Positions 1 through 8,376 of a stretch of DNA of 64,000 bases are shown here, one piece after another. This DNA comes from JAKFWF01 sp963741505. Its GTDB lineage: Bacteria > Pseudomonadota > Alphaproteobacteria > Rhizobiales > Hyphomicrobiaceae. Position 1 is the stretch's first letter. Every line of letters starts with the position of its first letter. The position numbers and the translations under genes were made by a program. Below the pieces are notes generated by a model. It made no database searches, was not told the origin of the DNA, and worked only from the letters and a program-made list of their open reading frames with translations. The DNA lies in NCBI GenBank assembly GCA_963741505.1, contig CAVUIJ010000017.1, positions 124,001 through 188,000 on the forward strand. Reading direction: 5' to 3'.

Positions 1-84
1 CCGGGCGGCCATCGACCTGCCGCGCTCTATGGCTTCATCATGTGCGAACTGTGGCACGCAATATTTCTGCGTGGGGGCCGCTGA
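1..84 (+). CDS. C-terminal tail of a gene entering from the left edge (possibly asparagine synthase-like)
   Basis: Only the last 27 codons are visible, in the frame starting at base 1 and ending at a TGA at 82-84. The tail contains ALYGFIMCELWHAIFL, which resembles the tryptophan/leucine-rich ending of glutamine-hydrolysing asparagine synthases (typically a 'LxMxELWxRxFL' pattern). This is a weak assignment from a very short piece; another reading frame stays open to the TAG near base 110 and cannot be excluded. Confidence 0.3.
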   Translation, partial: PGGHRPAALYGFIMCELWHAIFLRGGR

Positions 85-153
85 ACGGCGGCTGAATAGA
101 CATGCTTAGGCCACCATACCAACATCATCAAGTCACTAGGAGCCAGAATCCTC

Positions 154-624
154 TTGTCCACAACCCCCAAGATCGATCGCAAGCAGGCCGCAATTGACGC
201 CGCCGCCCTGGTGGCGGCCGGCGCAACCGCCATACTCGGCACGCTCGATCGCCAGTCCGGCATCCCCTACGCGTCGCTGGTGACCGTCGCCGCCGGGCCC
301 GACCACGCCCCCGTCATGCTGTTGTCGGGCCTTGCCATGCATACCCGCAACCTCATCGCCGATCCGCGCGCCAGCCTGCTGTTCAGTGCCGACTTCGGCG
401 CCGCCGACCCGTTAACCCTTGCCCGCGTCACCCTGCTCGGCTCGGTCGCCCCGACTGCCGATGCCGCCGCCAGATCCAACTTTCTGACGCGCCACCCGGC
501 CGCGGCCGCCTATGCCGACTTCGGCGATTTTGGATTTTACCGTCTCAAAGTCGAACGCGCGCACTTCATCGGTGGTTTTGGACGTATTGTCGAGCTGTCG
601 GGAAGCGACCTGCTCGGGTCGTAA
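154..624 (+). CDS. Pyridoxamine 5'-phosphate oxidase-like FMN-binding protein (HugZ type)
   Basis: 156 aa protein with the split-barrel flavin-binding fold expected of PPOX/HugZ proteins: an early 'ILGTLDRQSGIPYASLV' strand pair, the 'HTRNLIADPRASLLF' segment and a 'RVTLLGSV' strand, ending with 'FYRLKVERAHFIGGFGRI', a segment typical of the heme-utilisation HugZ subgroup. In that group the protein binds FMN or heme and may act in heme degradation or redox of small molecules; the substrate is not visible here. The start is a TTG at 154 chosen because an AGGAG lies at 138-142, 11 bases upstream, and no ATG fits. It appears monocistronic, ahead of pckA. Confidence 0.75.
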   Translation: MSTTPKIDRKQAAIDAAALVAAGATAILGTLDRQSGIPYASLVTVAAGPDHAPVMLLSGLAMHTRNLIADPRASLLFSADFGAADPLTLARVTLLGSVAPTADAAARSNFLTRHPAAAAYADFGDFGFYRLKVERAHFIGGFGRIVELSGSDLLGS

Positions 625-806
625 GAGCGGTTCCCCGCATAGACTCAAGTCGCAAATGTCGGCACTACGTATACATAGAGTGTTTTTTGATTGTTTTTCT
701 GCCGCGCGTGGGACGGATGGATGAACTTGGCGCCATGCTTGCAAAATGCTCGCGGCGCTTCTAGGAGCGCTCGCTTCCAGGCCAGAACCCATCGCTATCG
801 TTTCTT
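625..806 (+). promoter_or_regulatory. Intergenic region upstream of pckA, probable promoter/leader
   Basis: A 182-bp gap without a convincing gene. It holds a T-rich run around 680-700 (GTGTTTTTTGATTGTTTTTC) in otherwise GC-rich DNA, which marks a likely promoter or leader for pckA. No operator-like inverted repeat was recognised. Confidence 0.35.
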
Positions 807-2406
807 ATGGACCAACGCATGACCACCGAGACGTTCCCACTGCGTGCCGCCGGCAAAGTGCATCACAACAACTCGCTGGTTGAGTTGATCGAGTTCGCCG
901 TCAAGCGCGACGAGGGGAGGCTCGCCTCGACCGGTGCGCTGGTGGTCGAGACCGGCATCCACACCGGGCGCTCGCCGAACGACAAGTTCACGGTGCGCGA
1001 TGCGACGACCGAGAGCACGCTGTGGTGGGACAATAACAAGGCGATGACGCCGGCCCAGTTCGACACCCTGCTCGCCGATTTCATGGCCCACGCGAGCGGC
1101 AAGGACCTGTTCGTGCAGGATCTCTACGCCGGCGCCGATCCTGCGGCCAGGCTCAACACCCGGGTGTTCTGCGAGTATGCCTGGCACGCCGCCTTCATTC
1201 GAAACATGCTTCGCCGGCCCAATGCCGCAGCGCTCGCCGGCTTCGCGCCCGAGTTCACCGTCGTCAACCTGCCGAGCTTCAAGGCCGACGCCGCGCGCCA
1301 CGGCGCCCGCACCGAGACCATCATTGCCTGCGACTTCACCCGCCGCCTGGTGCTGATCGCCGGCTCGAGCTATGCGGGCGAGACCAAGAAGTCGGTGTTC
1401 TCGTTCCTCAACTTCCTGCTGCCGGCGCGCGGCATCTTGCCGATGCACTGCTCGGCCAATGTCGGCAAGGCCGGCGACGCGGCGGTGTTCTTCGGCCTGT
1501 CCGGCACCGGCAAGACGACACTGTCGGCCGACTCGAAACGTATTCTGCTGGGCGACGACGAGCACGGCTGGTCGGAGCGCGGCGTGTTTAACTTCGAAGG
1601 CGGCTGCTACGCCAAGACTATCCGCCTGTCGCGCGAGGCTGAGCCGGAAATCTGGGGCGCCTCGAACCGCTTCGGCGCCGTGCTCGAGAACGTGATCCTC
1701 AAACCGGGCAGCGCCGAGCCCGATTTCAACGACGGCCGCCTGACCGAGAACACCCGCTCCTGCTACCCGCTCGACTTCATCTCGAACGCTTCCGAATCCG
1801 GCGTCGCCGGCCACCCGAAGAACATCGTGATGCTGACCGCCGACGCCTTCGGCGTGATGCCGCCGATCGCCCGCCTCACTCCCAGCCAGGCGATGTATCA
1901 CTTCCTGTCGGGTTACACCGCCAAGGTCGCCGGCACCGAGAAGGGCATGGGCGCCGAACCGCAGGCCACGTTTTCGACCTGCTTCGGTGCGCCGTTCATG
2001 CCGCGCCACCCGAGCGTCTACGGCAACATGCTGCGTAAGCTGATCGCCGACCACAACGTCGACTGCTGGCTGGTCAACACCGGCTGGACCGGCGGCAAGT
2101 ACGGCACCGGCAGCCGGATGCCGATCAAGGCTACCCGGGCACTGCTCGACGCGGCGCTGTCGGGTACCTTGAAGTCGCAAGCCATGCGCGCCGATCCGAT
2201 GTTCGGCTTCCAGGTGCCGCTGGCGCTGCCAGGCGTCGACCCGAAGATCCTGAACCCGCGCGAGACGTGGCCCGATGGCGCTGCACTACGACGCGCAGGC
2301 GAAGGCCCTGGTCGACATGTTCAACAAGAACTTCGCCAAGTTCGAGGCCCACGTCGATGCCGACGTCAAGGCTGCCGCCCCGGCACTAAGGCGGGCGGCG
2401 GAGTAG
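807..2406 (+). CDS. pckA: ATP-dependent phosphoenolpyruvate carboxykinase, with a +1 frameshift near the 3' end
   Basis: Catalyses oxaloacetate + ATP to PEP + CO2 + ADP, the entry step of gluconeogenesis, in the cytoplasm. The kinase P-loop GLSGTGKTTLS, the metal/nucleotide motif GDDEHGWS and the family segment following EGGCYAKTIRLS are all present. Near base 2286 one extra base (a C between GCA and TAC) breaks the frame. Reading on in the +1 frame gives YDAQAKALVDMFNKNF, the normal C-terminus, ending at TAG 2404-2406. The restored protein would be about 532 aa, the usual family length; without correction the last ~40 residues are nonsense. Two in-frame ATGs (807 and 819) are possible starts. 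An essential-type gene otherwise intact suggests sequencing error rather than true loss. Confidence 0.93.
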
Positions 2407-2430
2407 CTTTCGAACCTTAAAACGCCAAAA

Positions 2431-2463
2431 AAGGGCGGTCGGTAGTATTTCCCGGCCGCCCTT
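2431..2463. terminator. Bidirectional intrinsic terminator between pckA and the fasciclin gene
   Basis: A 12-bp stem, AAGGGCGGTCGG (2431-2442) pairing with CCGGCCGCCCTT (2452-2463) with one G-T pair, and a 9-base loop. An A-run precedes it on the plus strand and a T-run follows it, so it can end transcription of both convergent genes. Confidence 0.8.
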
Positions 2464-2506
2464 AGTTTTGAACGATAGACTACAGCCTATTGGCCGGCCG
2501 CCACGA

Positions 2507-3256
2507 TCACGGTTTCTTCGGCGCCGGTGCTGCAGGGGCGGCCGGCGGAGTAGACGGGCTGACGGCTTCCTTGGCCTTGGTCGCGGCCGACTTGGCGGTT
2601 TCCGTCGCCTTGGCAGCGGCATCCTTGGCAACTTCGCCGGCCTTGGTGGCGGCGGCCTTGGTCGCCTCGACGGCCTTGCCCGCCATCTCCTTGGCCTTGA
2701 TGGCAGCCGCGGCGGCCCTCGCCTTCAGTGCCTTGGCGGCCAGGGCGAACTTGACTTTGCGCGGCATCATCACCGTGTCGACCGTATGGATCAGGCCGTT
2801 CGAGGCCTTGGTGTCACTCTTGGTCACGGTGGCGCCCGAGATCACGAGGCCCTTGCGAAGGTCGACGTTGACGTTCGAGCCTTCGACCGACTTGATGCCG
2901 AACTGCTTGACGGTCGGCTTGGTGATGCGCGCATTGTCATAGGTGCCGGGCAACACGTGGTAATTCAGGATCGAGGCCAGCATCGCCTTGTTCTCGGGCT
3001 TCAGCAGATCCTCGAGGGTGCCGGCGGGCAGCTTCTTGAAGGCGGCATCGGTTGGCGCGAGCACCGTGAACGGGCCCTTGCCCTTCAGCGTCTCGGCGAG
3101 ACCGGCGGCCTTGATCGCCGAAACCAGGGTCGAGAAGTCCTTGTCGGCAGCCGCGGTGTCGACGATGTCCTTGTGCTGGGCGAAAGCCGGAGCGCCGGCC
3201 AGGGCCAGGGGGGCTGCCAGCGAGAGCGCCAGCACGGCGCGACGGAAGATGCTCAT
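2507..3256 (-). CDS. Secreted fasciclin (FAS1) domain protein with Lys/Ala/Glu-rich tail
   Basis: 249 aa. A clear Sec signal peptide (MSIFRRAVLALSLAAPLALAGAPAFA) is followed by one FAS1 domain at about residues 28-160 with the characteristic 'GPFTVLAPTDAAFKKLP' and 'YHVLPGTY' blocks and the C-terminal 'ASNGLIHTVDTVMMP'. FAS1 domains act in cell-surface adhesion or matrix binding. Residues ~165-235 form an unusual low-complexity tail of repeated Lys-Ala-Thr-Glu units (KAKEMAGKAVEATKAAATKAGEVAKDAAAKA), predicted to be a long amphipathic helix resembling histone H1-like or LEA-type repeats, then a short Pro-Ala end. It is convergent with pckA and separated from it by a strong terminator. Confidence 0.85.
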   Translation of the reverse strand: MSIFRRAVLALSLAAPLALAGAPAFAQHKDIVDTAAADKDFSTLVSAIKAAGLAETLKGKGPFTVLAPTDAAFKKLPAGTLEDLLKPENKAMLASILNYHVLPGTYDNARITKPTVKQFGIKSVEGSNVNVDLRKGLVISGATVTKSDTKASNGLIHTVDTVMMPRKVKFALAAKALKARAAAAAIKAKEMAGKAVEATKAAATKAGEVAKDAAAKATETAKSAATKAKEAVSPSTPPAAPAAPAPKKP

Positions 3257-3386
3257 AAGTGTCTCCAGGTTGGTTGACGTTTACGTAAGCGGGCAGGCGT
3301 GACCCAGGCCATCTCTGGCATATGAGTGTCGCAGTCCAATTCTGCCAATGCTTTGTCGTATATCAGGTGCGAAATTGGACGAAGTG

Positions 3387-3959
3387 TCACAGAAAATCGC
3401 GCAGGGTCAAAATTGGAGCGTAGTCATAGCCGGCATCGCGGATGATCTCGGCGGCGCCCTCCTCGCGATCGACGATGGTGACGATGCGCACCACCGTCGC
3501 GCCTTCGGCCTCCACCGCCTTGCAGGCCTTCAGCGGCGAGCCGCCGGTGGTGGTGGTGTCTTCCAGGATCACCACCCGCTTGTTCGCCAGCGTTCGGCCC
3601 CTGACCAACCCCTCGATCAGGCTCTTGGTGCCATGCTCCTTGACCGCCTTGCGCACGAAGAACGCCGGCAGCGGCCGGCCGCGCGCGAAGCTGATCGCGG
3701 CGGCGGCGGCGGCCATCGGGATCGCGCCGACCTCGAGCCCACCGATGGCATCGACCTCGAGACCCTCCATCGCATCGACCATCAGGTGGCCGATCAGGTA
3801 CGCGCCCTCGGGGTCGAGCATGGTCGGCTTGAGGTTGAAGTAGAAGTTTGAGATCCGCCCCGAGGCGAGCTTGATCTCGACGCCGCTCATGTAGGAGCGG
3901 GCCTTGATCACCTCGATCAGGCGGGCGCGGTCGGCTGCAGACGAGCGGGTGGCGGTCAT
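3387..3959 (-). CDS. pyrE: Orotate phosphoribosyltransferase
   Basis: 190 aa, normal for the family. Transfers the phosphoribosyl group of PRPP to orotate to give OMP in de novo pyrimidine synthesis. The PRPP-binding motif VVILEDTTTTGGS lies near residue 120 and the catalytic-loop region FVRKAVKEHGTKSLIEG around residue 95. The frame stays open far upstream, but that extension is antisense to the redoxin gene and is low-complexity. The ATG at 3957-3959 (MTATRSSAADR) gives the standard N-terminus, so the short form is annotated. It is divergent from the redoxin gene across about 138 bp. Confidence 0.95.
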   Translation of the reverse strand: MTATRSSAADRARLIEVIKARSYMSGVEIKLASGRISNFYFNLKPTMLDPEGAYLIGHLMVDAMEGLEVDAIGGLEVGAIPMAAAAAAISFARGRPLPAFFVRKAVKEHGTKSLIEGLVRGRTLANKRVVILEDTTTTGGSPLKACKAVEAEGATVVRIVTIVDREEGAAEIIRDAGYDYAPILTLRDFL

Positions 3960-4097
3960 GGGTGTCAAGCTCCCAAGGCGTTGCGGGATTTGGCCGCAGG
4001 GATCGCGCCTCGGTGGCACGCCGTCAAGTCGAACTTGAGGGCCGCGCACAACCCGCCTATGTCTGGTCCGATCCCATTCCCGCCAGGAGCCACGCTC

Positions 4098-4820
4098 ATG
4101 TTCAATCCGGAAAAGCCGCCAGAGCTGCAGGTCGAGGCGTGGCTCAACACCAACCAGCCGCTGACGCTGGCCAAGCTCAAGGGCCGCGTGGTCGTCGTCG
4201 TCGCCTTTCAGATGCTGTGCCCGGGTTGTGTCAGCCATGGCTTGCCGCAAGCGCGCAAGCTTGCCGAGCGGTTCAGCCCGGACGAGGTGGCGGTGATCGG
4301 CCTGCACACCGTGTTCGAACATCATGCGGTGATGACGATCGAGGCGCTGAAGGCGTTCAATCACGAATACCGCTGGGGGTTCCCGATCGCCGTCGACAGA
4401 CCCGGCGACAATGCCCACGGCCTGCCGCGGACGATGGCCGCCTATGAGATGCAGGGCACGCCGACGCTGCTGCTGTTCGACCGCCAGGGCCGATTGCGCC
4501 GGCACTACCTCGGCCAGGTCGACGACATCCGCATCGCAGCCGAGATCATGGGCCTCGTCATCGAGGATGCCGAGGCGACGCGCGAGGTATCGGTCGCGAT
4601 CGAGCGCAGGCTGGCGGCGGCACTGGTCGAGCCTGAGCACCAGCACGGTCCCGGCTGCGGACACGACCATGGGCATGATCATGATCACGGGCACGATCAC
4701 GGTCACCAACATCATGGCTGCGGTGACAGCTGCGAGCACGACCACGGTCACAACCACGGGCACGATCATGCGCCGGTCGAGACCGCGGCCAAGCCGGCAA
4801 AGACGAAGAAGAAGAACTGA
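4098..4820 (+). CDS. Thioredoxin-like redoxin (TlpA/AhpC family) with a His-rich metal-binding tail
   Basis: 240 aa. The thioredoxin fold occupies residues ~10-160 with a CPGC redox motif at C41-C44 after VVVVVAFQML, and a cis-Pro 'GTPTLLLFDRQGRLRRHYLGQ' block. After residue ~180 the protein ends in about 50 residues dominated by His, Asp and Gly with four Cys (HGPGCGHDHGHDHDHGHD, CGDSCEHDHGHNHGHDH), a pattern typical of zinc, nickel or copper binding, then a Lys tail. The start at ATG 4098 is chosen because AGGAG sits at 4085-4089, 8 bases upstream. This looks like a thiol-disulfide oxidoreductase coupled to metal storage or metal sensing; cytoplasmic, since no signal peptide is visible. Confidence 0.8.
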   Translation: MFNPEKPPELQVEAWLNTNQPLTLAKLKGRVVVVVAFQMLCPGCVSHGLPQARKLAERFSPDEVAVIGLHTVFEHHAVMTIEALKAFNHEYRWGFPIAVDRPGDNAHGLPRTMAAYEMQGTPTLLLFDRQGRLRRHYLGQVDDIRIAAEIMGLVIEDAEATREVSVAIERRLAAALVEPEHQHGPGCGHDHGHDHDHGHDHGHQHHGCGDSCEHDHGHNHGHDHAPVETAAKPAKTKKKN

Positions 4821-4853
4821 ACCCTGCAAAGTCTCGAATTCGCAGTGTGAACT

Positions 4854-5294
4854 CTACTGCGGCTGGCCGGGCACGCGTTCGACGCCGCCAGGGCGACGCT
4901 CGTCGCCGCCACCGCCGACGCCAGGTGGAGCGGGTTTCGGCGGCGCCGCGCGCGGGCTCGCCGCGGCATCCGGTTGGTTCAGCTCGTAGTTGCGCTTGGA
5001 CGACTTCTTCTTCGAGCCTTTCGGCGGCGGCGTTGCCTTGTCCGCCGCAGGCGCGGCCGACGATGCGCCGCCCGAACCGACGACCGGCGGCGCCATCACC
5101 GGCGAAGGCGGCCTGGCAAGAGCCGGCGCACTGGGTGCAGGGCTCGACTGTGGTGCCGGCGGCATTGGCGGCTTCAACTCGACGCCGCCGGGTACGTTCT
5201 CCTTGCCGGTGACCTGGGCCACGGCCGAGAGCGGCGCGCCGCTTCCCAGCAAGGTCGCGATTACGATCCAGCCTCGCGTTCTGGTGCAGATCAT
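4854..5294 (-). CDS. Secreted proline-rich hypothetical protein, coupled to the CHASE2 gene
   Basis: 146 aa, function unknown. Begins with a signal peptide (MICTRTRGWIVIATLLGSGAPLSAVA) followed by a Pro/Ala/Ser-rich stretch (residues ~30-95), a basic cluster KGSKKKSSKRNYELNQ and a Gly/Pro-rich C-terminus. Its ATG (5292-5294) overlaps the TGA of the upstream CHASE2 gene as ATGA, so the two are likely translated together. The low-complexity, disordered nature suggests a periplasmic linker or wall-interacting partner of the CHASE2 protein. An in-frame upstream extension exists but lies inside the CHASE2 gene. Confidence 0.6.
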   Translation of the reverse strand: MICTRTRGWIVIATLLGSGAPLSAVAQVTGKENVPGGVELKPPMPPAPQSSPAPSAPALARPPSPVMAPPVVGSGGASSAAPAADKATPPPKGSKKKSSKRNYELNQPDAAASPRAAPPKPAPPGVGGGGDERRPGGVERVPGQPQ

Positions 5295-6469
5295 GCAGTG
5301 GTCCTCCCCGTAGGCAACACGTGCGCGGCAACAAAGTGTAGCGATCTGCCGGCGGCGACGCCAGCGACCCACGCCACCAGGGCAAGCGTGAACGGCAGCA
5401 GCAGCCGCAGCTCGACGAAGCAGAAGGCGTCGATCCCGACCAGCATAGCACTGGCAAAGCTCCAGCCGAGAAAGTTGACCGCCGTGCTGGCCCACAACAC
5501 CCAGCCGAGCATGAACCCCGCCATCGCCACCAGGGCGAGGACAACCTGGACGGTGACCGGCTTCAACTCGGACACGGCCCGGCCCGGATCGAGCAATCCG
5601 GCGAGGATATGGGCGTGGATGGTGACGCCGGTCATCGGCTCGCCGTGCCTGACGGTCAGCGGCACACGATGTCGATCGCGCAACGGGAAGTCGCCGCCCA
5701 GCACTACGATACGATCCTTCAAGCGTGCGGCCGCGGGTGCGGTGCCAGCCGCGCCACCGAGCAGATCCTGCGCCGGGATCTTGAGAAACGTTGCCGATCC
5801 GTCGCTGGGCTGCAGCAGCCAGGCGATCGGCTTGCCGGCGTCATCGCGCGATGTCGCGTCACCGGCCTCGAGCAGCAATCTCGCGAAGCTTTTCGGGTAG
5901 GCCGAGCCCTGGCCCGGACTGGCGGTGTAGCGCACCACATCATCGCTTTCGTGCCGCAGGTTCAAGTAACCGGTTGGCCGGTCCATCTGCTTTAAGAACG
6001 AGGTCTGGAACTCGCGCTGGAACGGCTCCAGCGTGCTGCGCTCGTCGATGGCGCCGAGTACGACGCTGGCCCGGGCACTGCGGATCGCGGCCACCAGTGC
6101 CGCATCCTTCTCGGCTTCCGTCTTCTTGAGGAAGAACACGTCGATGCCGATCGCCTTGGCCCCTGCGGCGTCGATCGCCGTGATGATCCTGGCCAACAGG
6201 CCCCGATCGATCGGCGATGAAGCGTAGTCCTTCAGCGTGCTGTCGTTGATCGCGACGATCGCGATCCGTGGATGCTGCGACGACGCCCGCTCAGACAGGA
6301 ACGCGGTACGCCAGTCGGCGGTCCAGTATTCAATGCGCGACAGCCACGGCGCAAAGCTCGGCAGCATCAGCAGCGCGGCAATGCAGAGCAAGCCGCCCAG
6401 TCCCAGCGCCAGCCGCAGCTTCGGCAAACCGCGCTGCGCTCGACTGGTCGACGCCGTGTCTGCTGCCAT
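5291..6469 (-). CDS. CHASE2 domain-containing membrane protein without output domain
   Basis: 392 aa. One N-terminal membrane segment (~residues 20-40), a periplasmic CHASE2 sensor domain (~45-290, with 'RIAIVAINDSTLKDYASSPIDRGLLARII' and the 'GAKAIGIDVFFLKKTEAEKD' core), then three C-terminal membrane helices (~300-385). CHASE2 normally senses extracellular signals for kinases or cyclases; here the protein stops after the membrane helices with no catalytic domain. The overlapping downstream secreted protein gene suggests they work as a pair. Confidence 0.85.
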   Translation of the reverse strand: MAADTASTSRAQRGLPKLRLALGLGGLLCIAALLMLPSFAPWLSRIEYWTADWRTAFLSERASSQHPRIAIVAINDSTLKDYASSPIDRGLLARIITAIDAAGAKAIGIDVFFLKKTEAEKDAALVAAIRSARASVVLGAIDERSTLEPFQREFQTSFLKQMDRPTGYLNLRHESDDVVRYTASPGQGSAYPKSFARLLLEAGDATSRDDAGKPIAWLLQPSDGSATFLKIPAQDLLGGAAGTAPAAARLKDRIVVLGGDFPLRDRHRVPLTVRHGEPMTGVTIHAHILAGLLDPGRAVSELKPVTVQVVLALVAMAGFMLGWVLWASTAVNFLGWSFASAMLVGIDAFCFVELRLLLPFTLALVAWVAGVAAGRSLHFVAAHVLPTGRTTA

Positions 6470-6554
6470 GATAGCCGCTCGAGTTCGATCGAAATTTCAG
6501 GCAGACATGCCCAGCTTTCAATTCGAACTCTAACACCTTTTGCCGCAGCGGTTA

Positions 6555-7469
6555 TCACCCTTTCTTCAACCGCGGCCGTTCGGCCTGGATCAGGTCGCAC
6601 ATCATGTCGCCCATGGCCGAGAAGTCCTGGCCGCCCATGCCGCGGGCGCGGGCGGCGGAGAACATCTCGCGGGCGGCCGCCGCCACCGGCAACGGCACGC
6701 GCGAGGCGTTGGCGGCGCCCATGATCAGCGACAGGTCCTTGTGCGCGAGGTCGATGGTGAAGCCGGGCGAGGTATCGCCGGCCAGCACCTTGTTCGGCCA
6801 GTTGACCTTCAGCTGGCCGTTGGTCGCGGTGGTGCCGTGGATCACATCGAGCGTCTTGGCCAAATCGAGGCCGAACCGCTGCGTCAAGGCCAGCGCCTCG
6901 GCGTTGAGCTGGCACAGGATGATCGCGAGGTAGTTGTTGACGAGCTTGGTGCGAGTGCCGGTGCCGCCCGCCCCACAATGGTGGATGGTGGTGCCCATGG
7001 CTTCGAGCAGCGGTTTTACCCGTTCGAAATCCTTGGCCTCGGCGCCGACCATGAACAGGCTTTCGCCGCGATCGGCGTGCCAGGCAAGGCGACCGATCGG
7101 TGCGTCGACGGTGGCGATGCCCTTTGCCTTGCCTTGCGTGTGCAGCCGGTCGGTGGTCTCGGGATCAATGGTCGACAGGTCCATCACCAGCGCGCCGGCC
7201 TTGGCATTGGCGAACAGGCCGTCGGCGCCCATGACGATTTCGCCGACTTCGCGCCCAGTCGGCAGCACGGTGATGATGAGCGAGCAGGATTTGGCGACCT
7301 CGGCCACACTCCTTGCCGCCTTGGCGCCGAGCTTCACCAGCGCCTCGATCGGCTCCGGCTTGATGTCGAACACGATCAGGTTGAAGCCCTTTTTGACGCA
7401 GTTCGAGGCCATGCCGCGCCCCATGGCGCCAAGCCCGATGAACCCGATCGTTTCGTCTCTGGTCGCCAC
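6555..7469 (-). CDS. NAD(P)-dependent beta-hydroxyacid dehydrogenase, YihU (sulfolactaldehyde reductase)-like
   Basis: 304 aa, full-length for the 3-hydroxyisobutyrate dehydrogenase superfamily. Rossmann motif GFIGLGAMGRGMASN at the N-terminus, substrate-side 'DAPIGR' near residue 120, and the catalytic Lys in TRTKLVNNY near residue 172. The C-terminal half matches E. coli YihU closely from memory: WPNKVLAGDTSPGFTIDLAHKDL and 'GMGGQDFSAM'. YihU reduces sulfolactaldehyde to dihydroxypropanesulfonate in sulfoglycolysis, and related enzymes act on succinic semialdehyde or tartronate semialdehyde. No sulfoquinovose genes are nearby, so the true substrate is open. Confidence 0.85.
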   Translation of the reverse strand: MATRDETIGFIGLGAMGRGMASNCVKKGFNLIVFDIKPEPIEALVKLGAKAARSVAEVAKSCSLIITVLPTGREVGEIVMGADGLFANAKAGALVMDLSTIDPETTDRLHTQGKAKGIATVDAPIGRLAWHADRGESLFMVGAEAKDFERVKPLLEAMGTTIHHCGAGGTGTRTKLVNNYLAIILCQLNAEALALTQRFGLDLAKTLDVIHGTTATNGQLKVNWPNKVLAGDTSPGFTIDLAHKDLSLIMGAANASRVPLPVAAAAREMFSAARARGMGGQDFSAMGDMMCDLIQAERPRLKKG

Positions 7470-7551
7470 GGCGTTGCCCCTTCTTCCGAGTTGTGAATGC
7501 TGGCGGCACGCTAGCCGAAGCGGCAGCTTTGTGCAGCGCCGGCAACGCAGA

Positions 7552-8376
7552 TCAGACCGTCCACCAGAAACGCACCAGATGGAAGAACACGGGGGCTGCG
7601 AACACCAGCCGTTCGAGCCGGTCGAGCAAACCGGCGGCGTGGCGATCGGAGTGCTGACCGCGCCGCCAGTCCTCGACGCCGCGATCGCGCCTGACCGCCT
7701 CCATGACGAGGCTGCCGGCGAGACCCAGCGCTGCGATCACCACGCCGAATCCGGCTGCCTGCGCGACATCGAACGGCGTCATCCAGGACAGGACCGCGCC
7801 CAGCGTCGCACCGGCGATGGCGATCACCCCGAACTCGACCAGCAGCGGGTTTACCGCATTCGGCATCGGCAACCGACGCTGCACTAGGTCGCGCAGCAGC
7901 TCGGCGCCCTGCACCACCAAGCCAAGGAACAGGATCAAGAACAGCCCGCGGCCTTCGAAGCCCTCGATGGTCAGCATCAGCAGCGCCGGCATATGGGCGA
8001 CGCAGTAGACGCAGGTCATCAGCCCCCACTGCACCTCGGCGACCCGCTCCATGAAACGCGTCGTGTCGCGGCGCAGCGCCGACACGATCGGCAGTCCGAG
8101 AAAGGCATAGACCGGGATCATGATCGACGACATGCCATACCAGTCGATGGCGACCAGGATGTACTGGAACGGCAGCACGACGAAGAACGCCGCCAGCAGT
8201 GCCCAGTGATCGGCGCGGCGGGTATGCGTCAGGGTCAGGAACTCGCGCAGCGCCTGCAGCGAGCACAAGGCGAACAGCACGATGACGCCGCCGTCGCCGA
8301 AGGTCACGACCGTCGACAGCAGCACGATGGTGGCAATTGCCCAGAACCGCAGGCGGTCGTCGAGGTCAGCCATCAC
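7552..8376 (-). CDS. CdsA-family phosphatidate cytidylyltransferase homologue with degenerate active site
   Basis: 274 aa, about seven membrane helices. Overall it aligns from memory with the CDP-diglyceride synthase paralogue usually paired with a lysophospholipid acyltransferase in alphaproteobacteria (same 'YGMSSIMIPVYAFLGLP', 'VQWGLMTCVYCVAHMPALL' and final 'FAAPVFFHLVRFWW' blocks). The catalytic motifs are lost: the conserved SDVxQY is GAELLRD, SPxKTxEG is NPLLVEFG, KRxxGVKD is RRDRGVED, and PGHGGxLDR is reduced to SDRHAAGLLDR. No frameshift is present, so this looks like a retained but probably inactive protein, or one with a changed role. It overlaps the upstream acyltransferase gene by ATGA. 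Confidence 0.8.
   Translation of the reverse strand: MMADLDDRLRFWAIATIVLLSTVVTFGDGGVIVLFALCSLQALREFLTLTHTRRADHWALLAAFFVVLPFQYILVAIDWYGMSSIMIPVYAFLGLPIVSALRRDTTRFMERVAEVQWGLMTCVYCVAHMPALLMLTIEGFEGRGLFLILFLGLVVQGAELLRDLVQRRLPMPNAVNPLLVEFGVIAIAGATLGAVLSWMTPFDVAQAAGFGVVIAALGLAGSLVMEAVRRDRGVEDWRRGQHSDRHAAGLLDRLERLVFAAPVFFHLVRFWWTV

Noticed and set aside
795..2180. Long open frame antisense to pckA (461 aa)
   Set aside because: A mirror of codon bias in GC-rich coding DNA; no start signal or domain, low-complexity Arg/Gly/Ala composition.
4640..4770. Repetitive CACGACCAT-like DNA as a repeat array
   Set aside because: It encodes the His-rich tail of the redoxin in frame; the repetition is at codon level.
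3960..4829. N-terminal extension of the pyrE frame
   Set aside because: The extension is antisense to the redoxin gene's His-rich tail and has no homology; the ATG at 3959 gives a normal PyrE.
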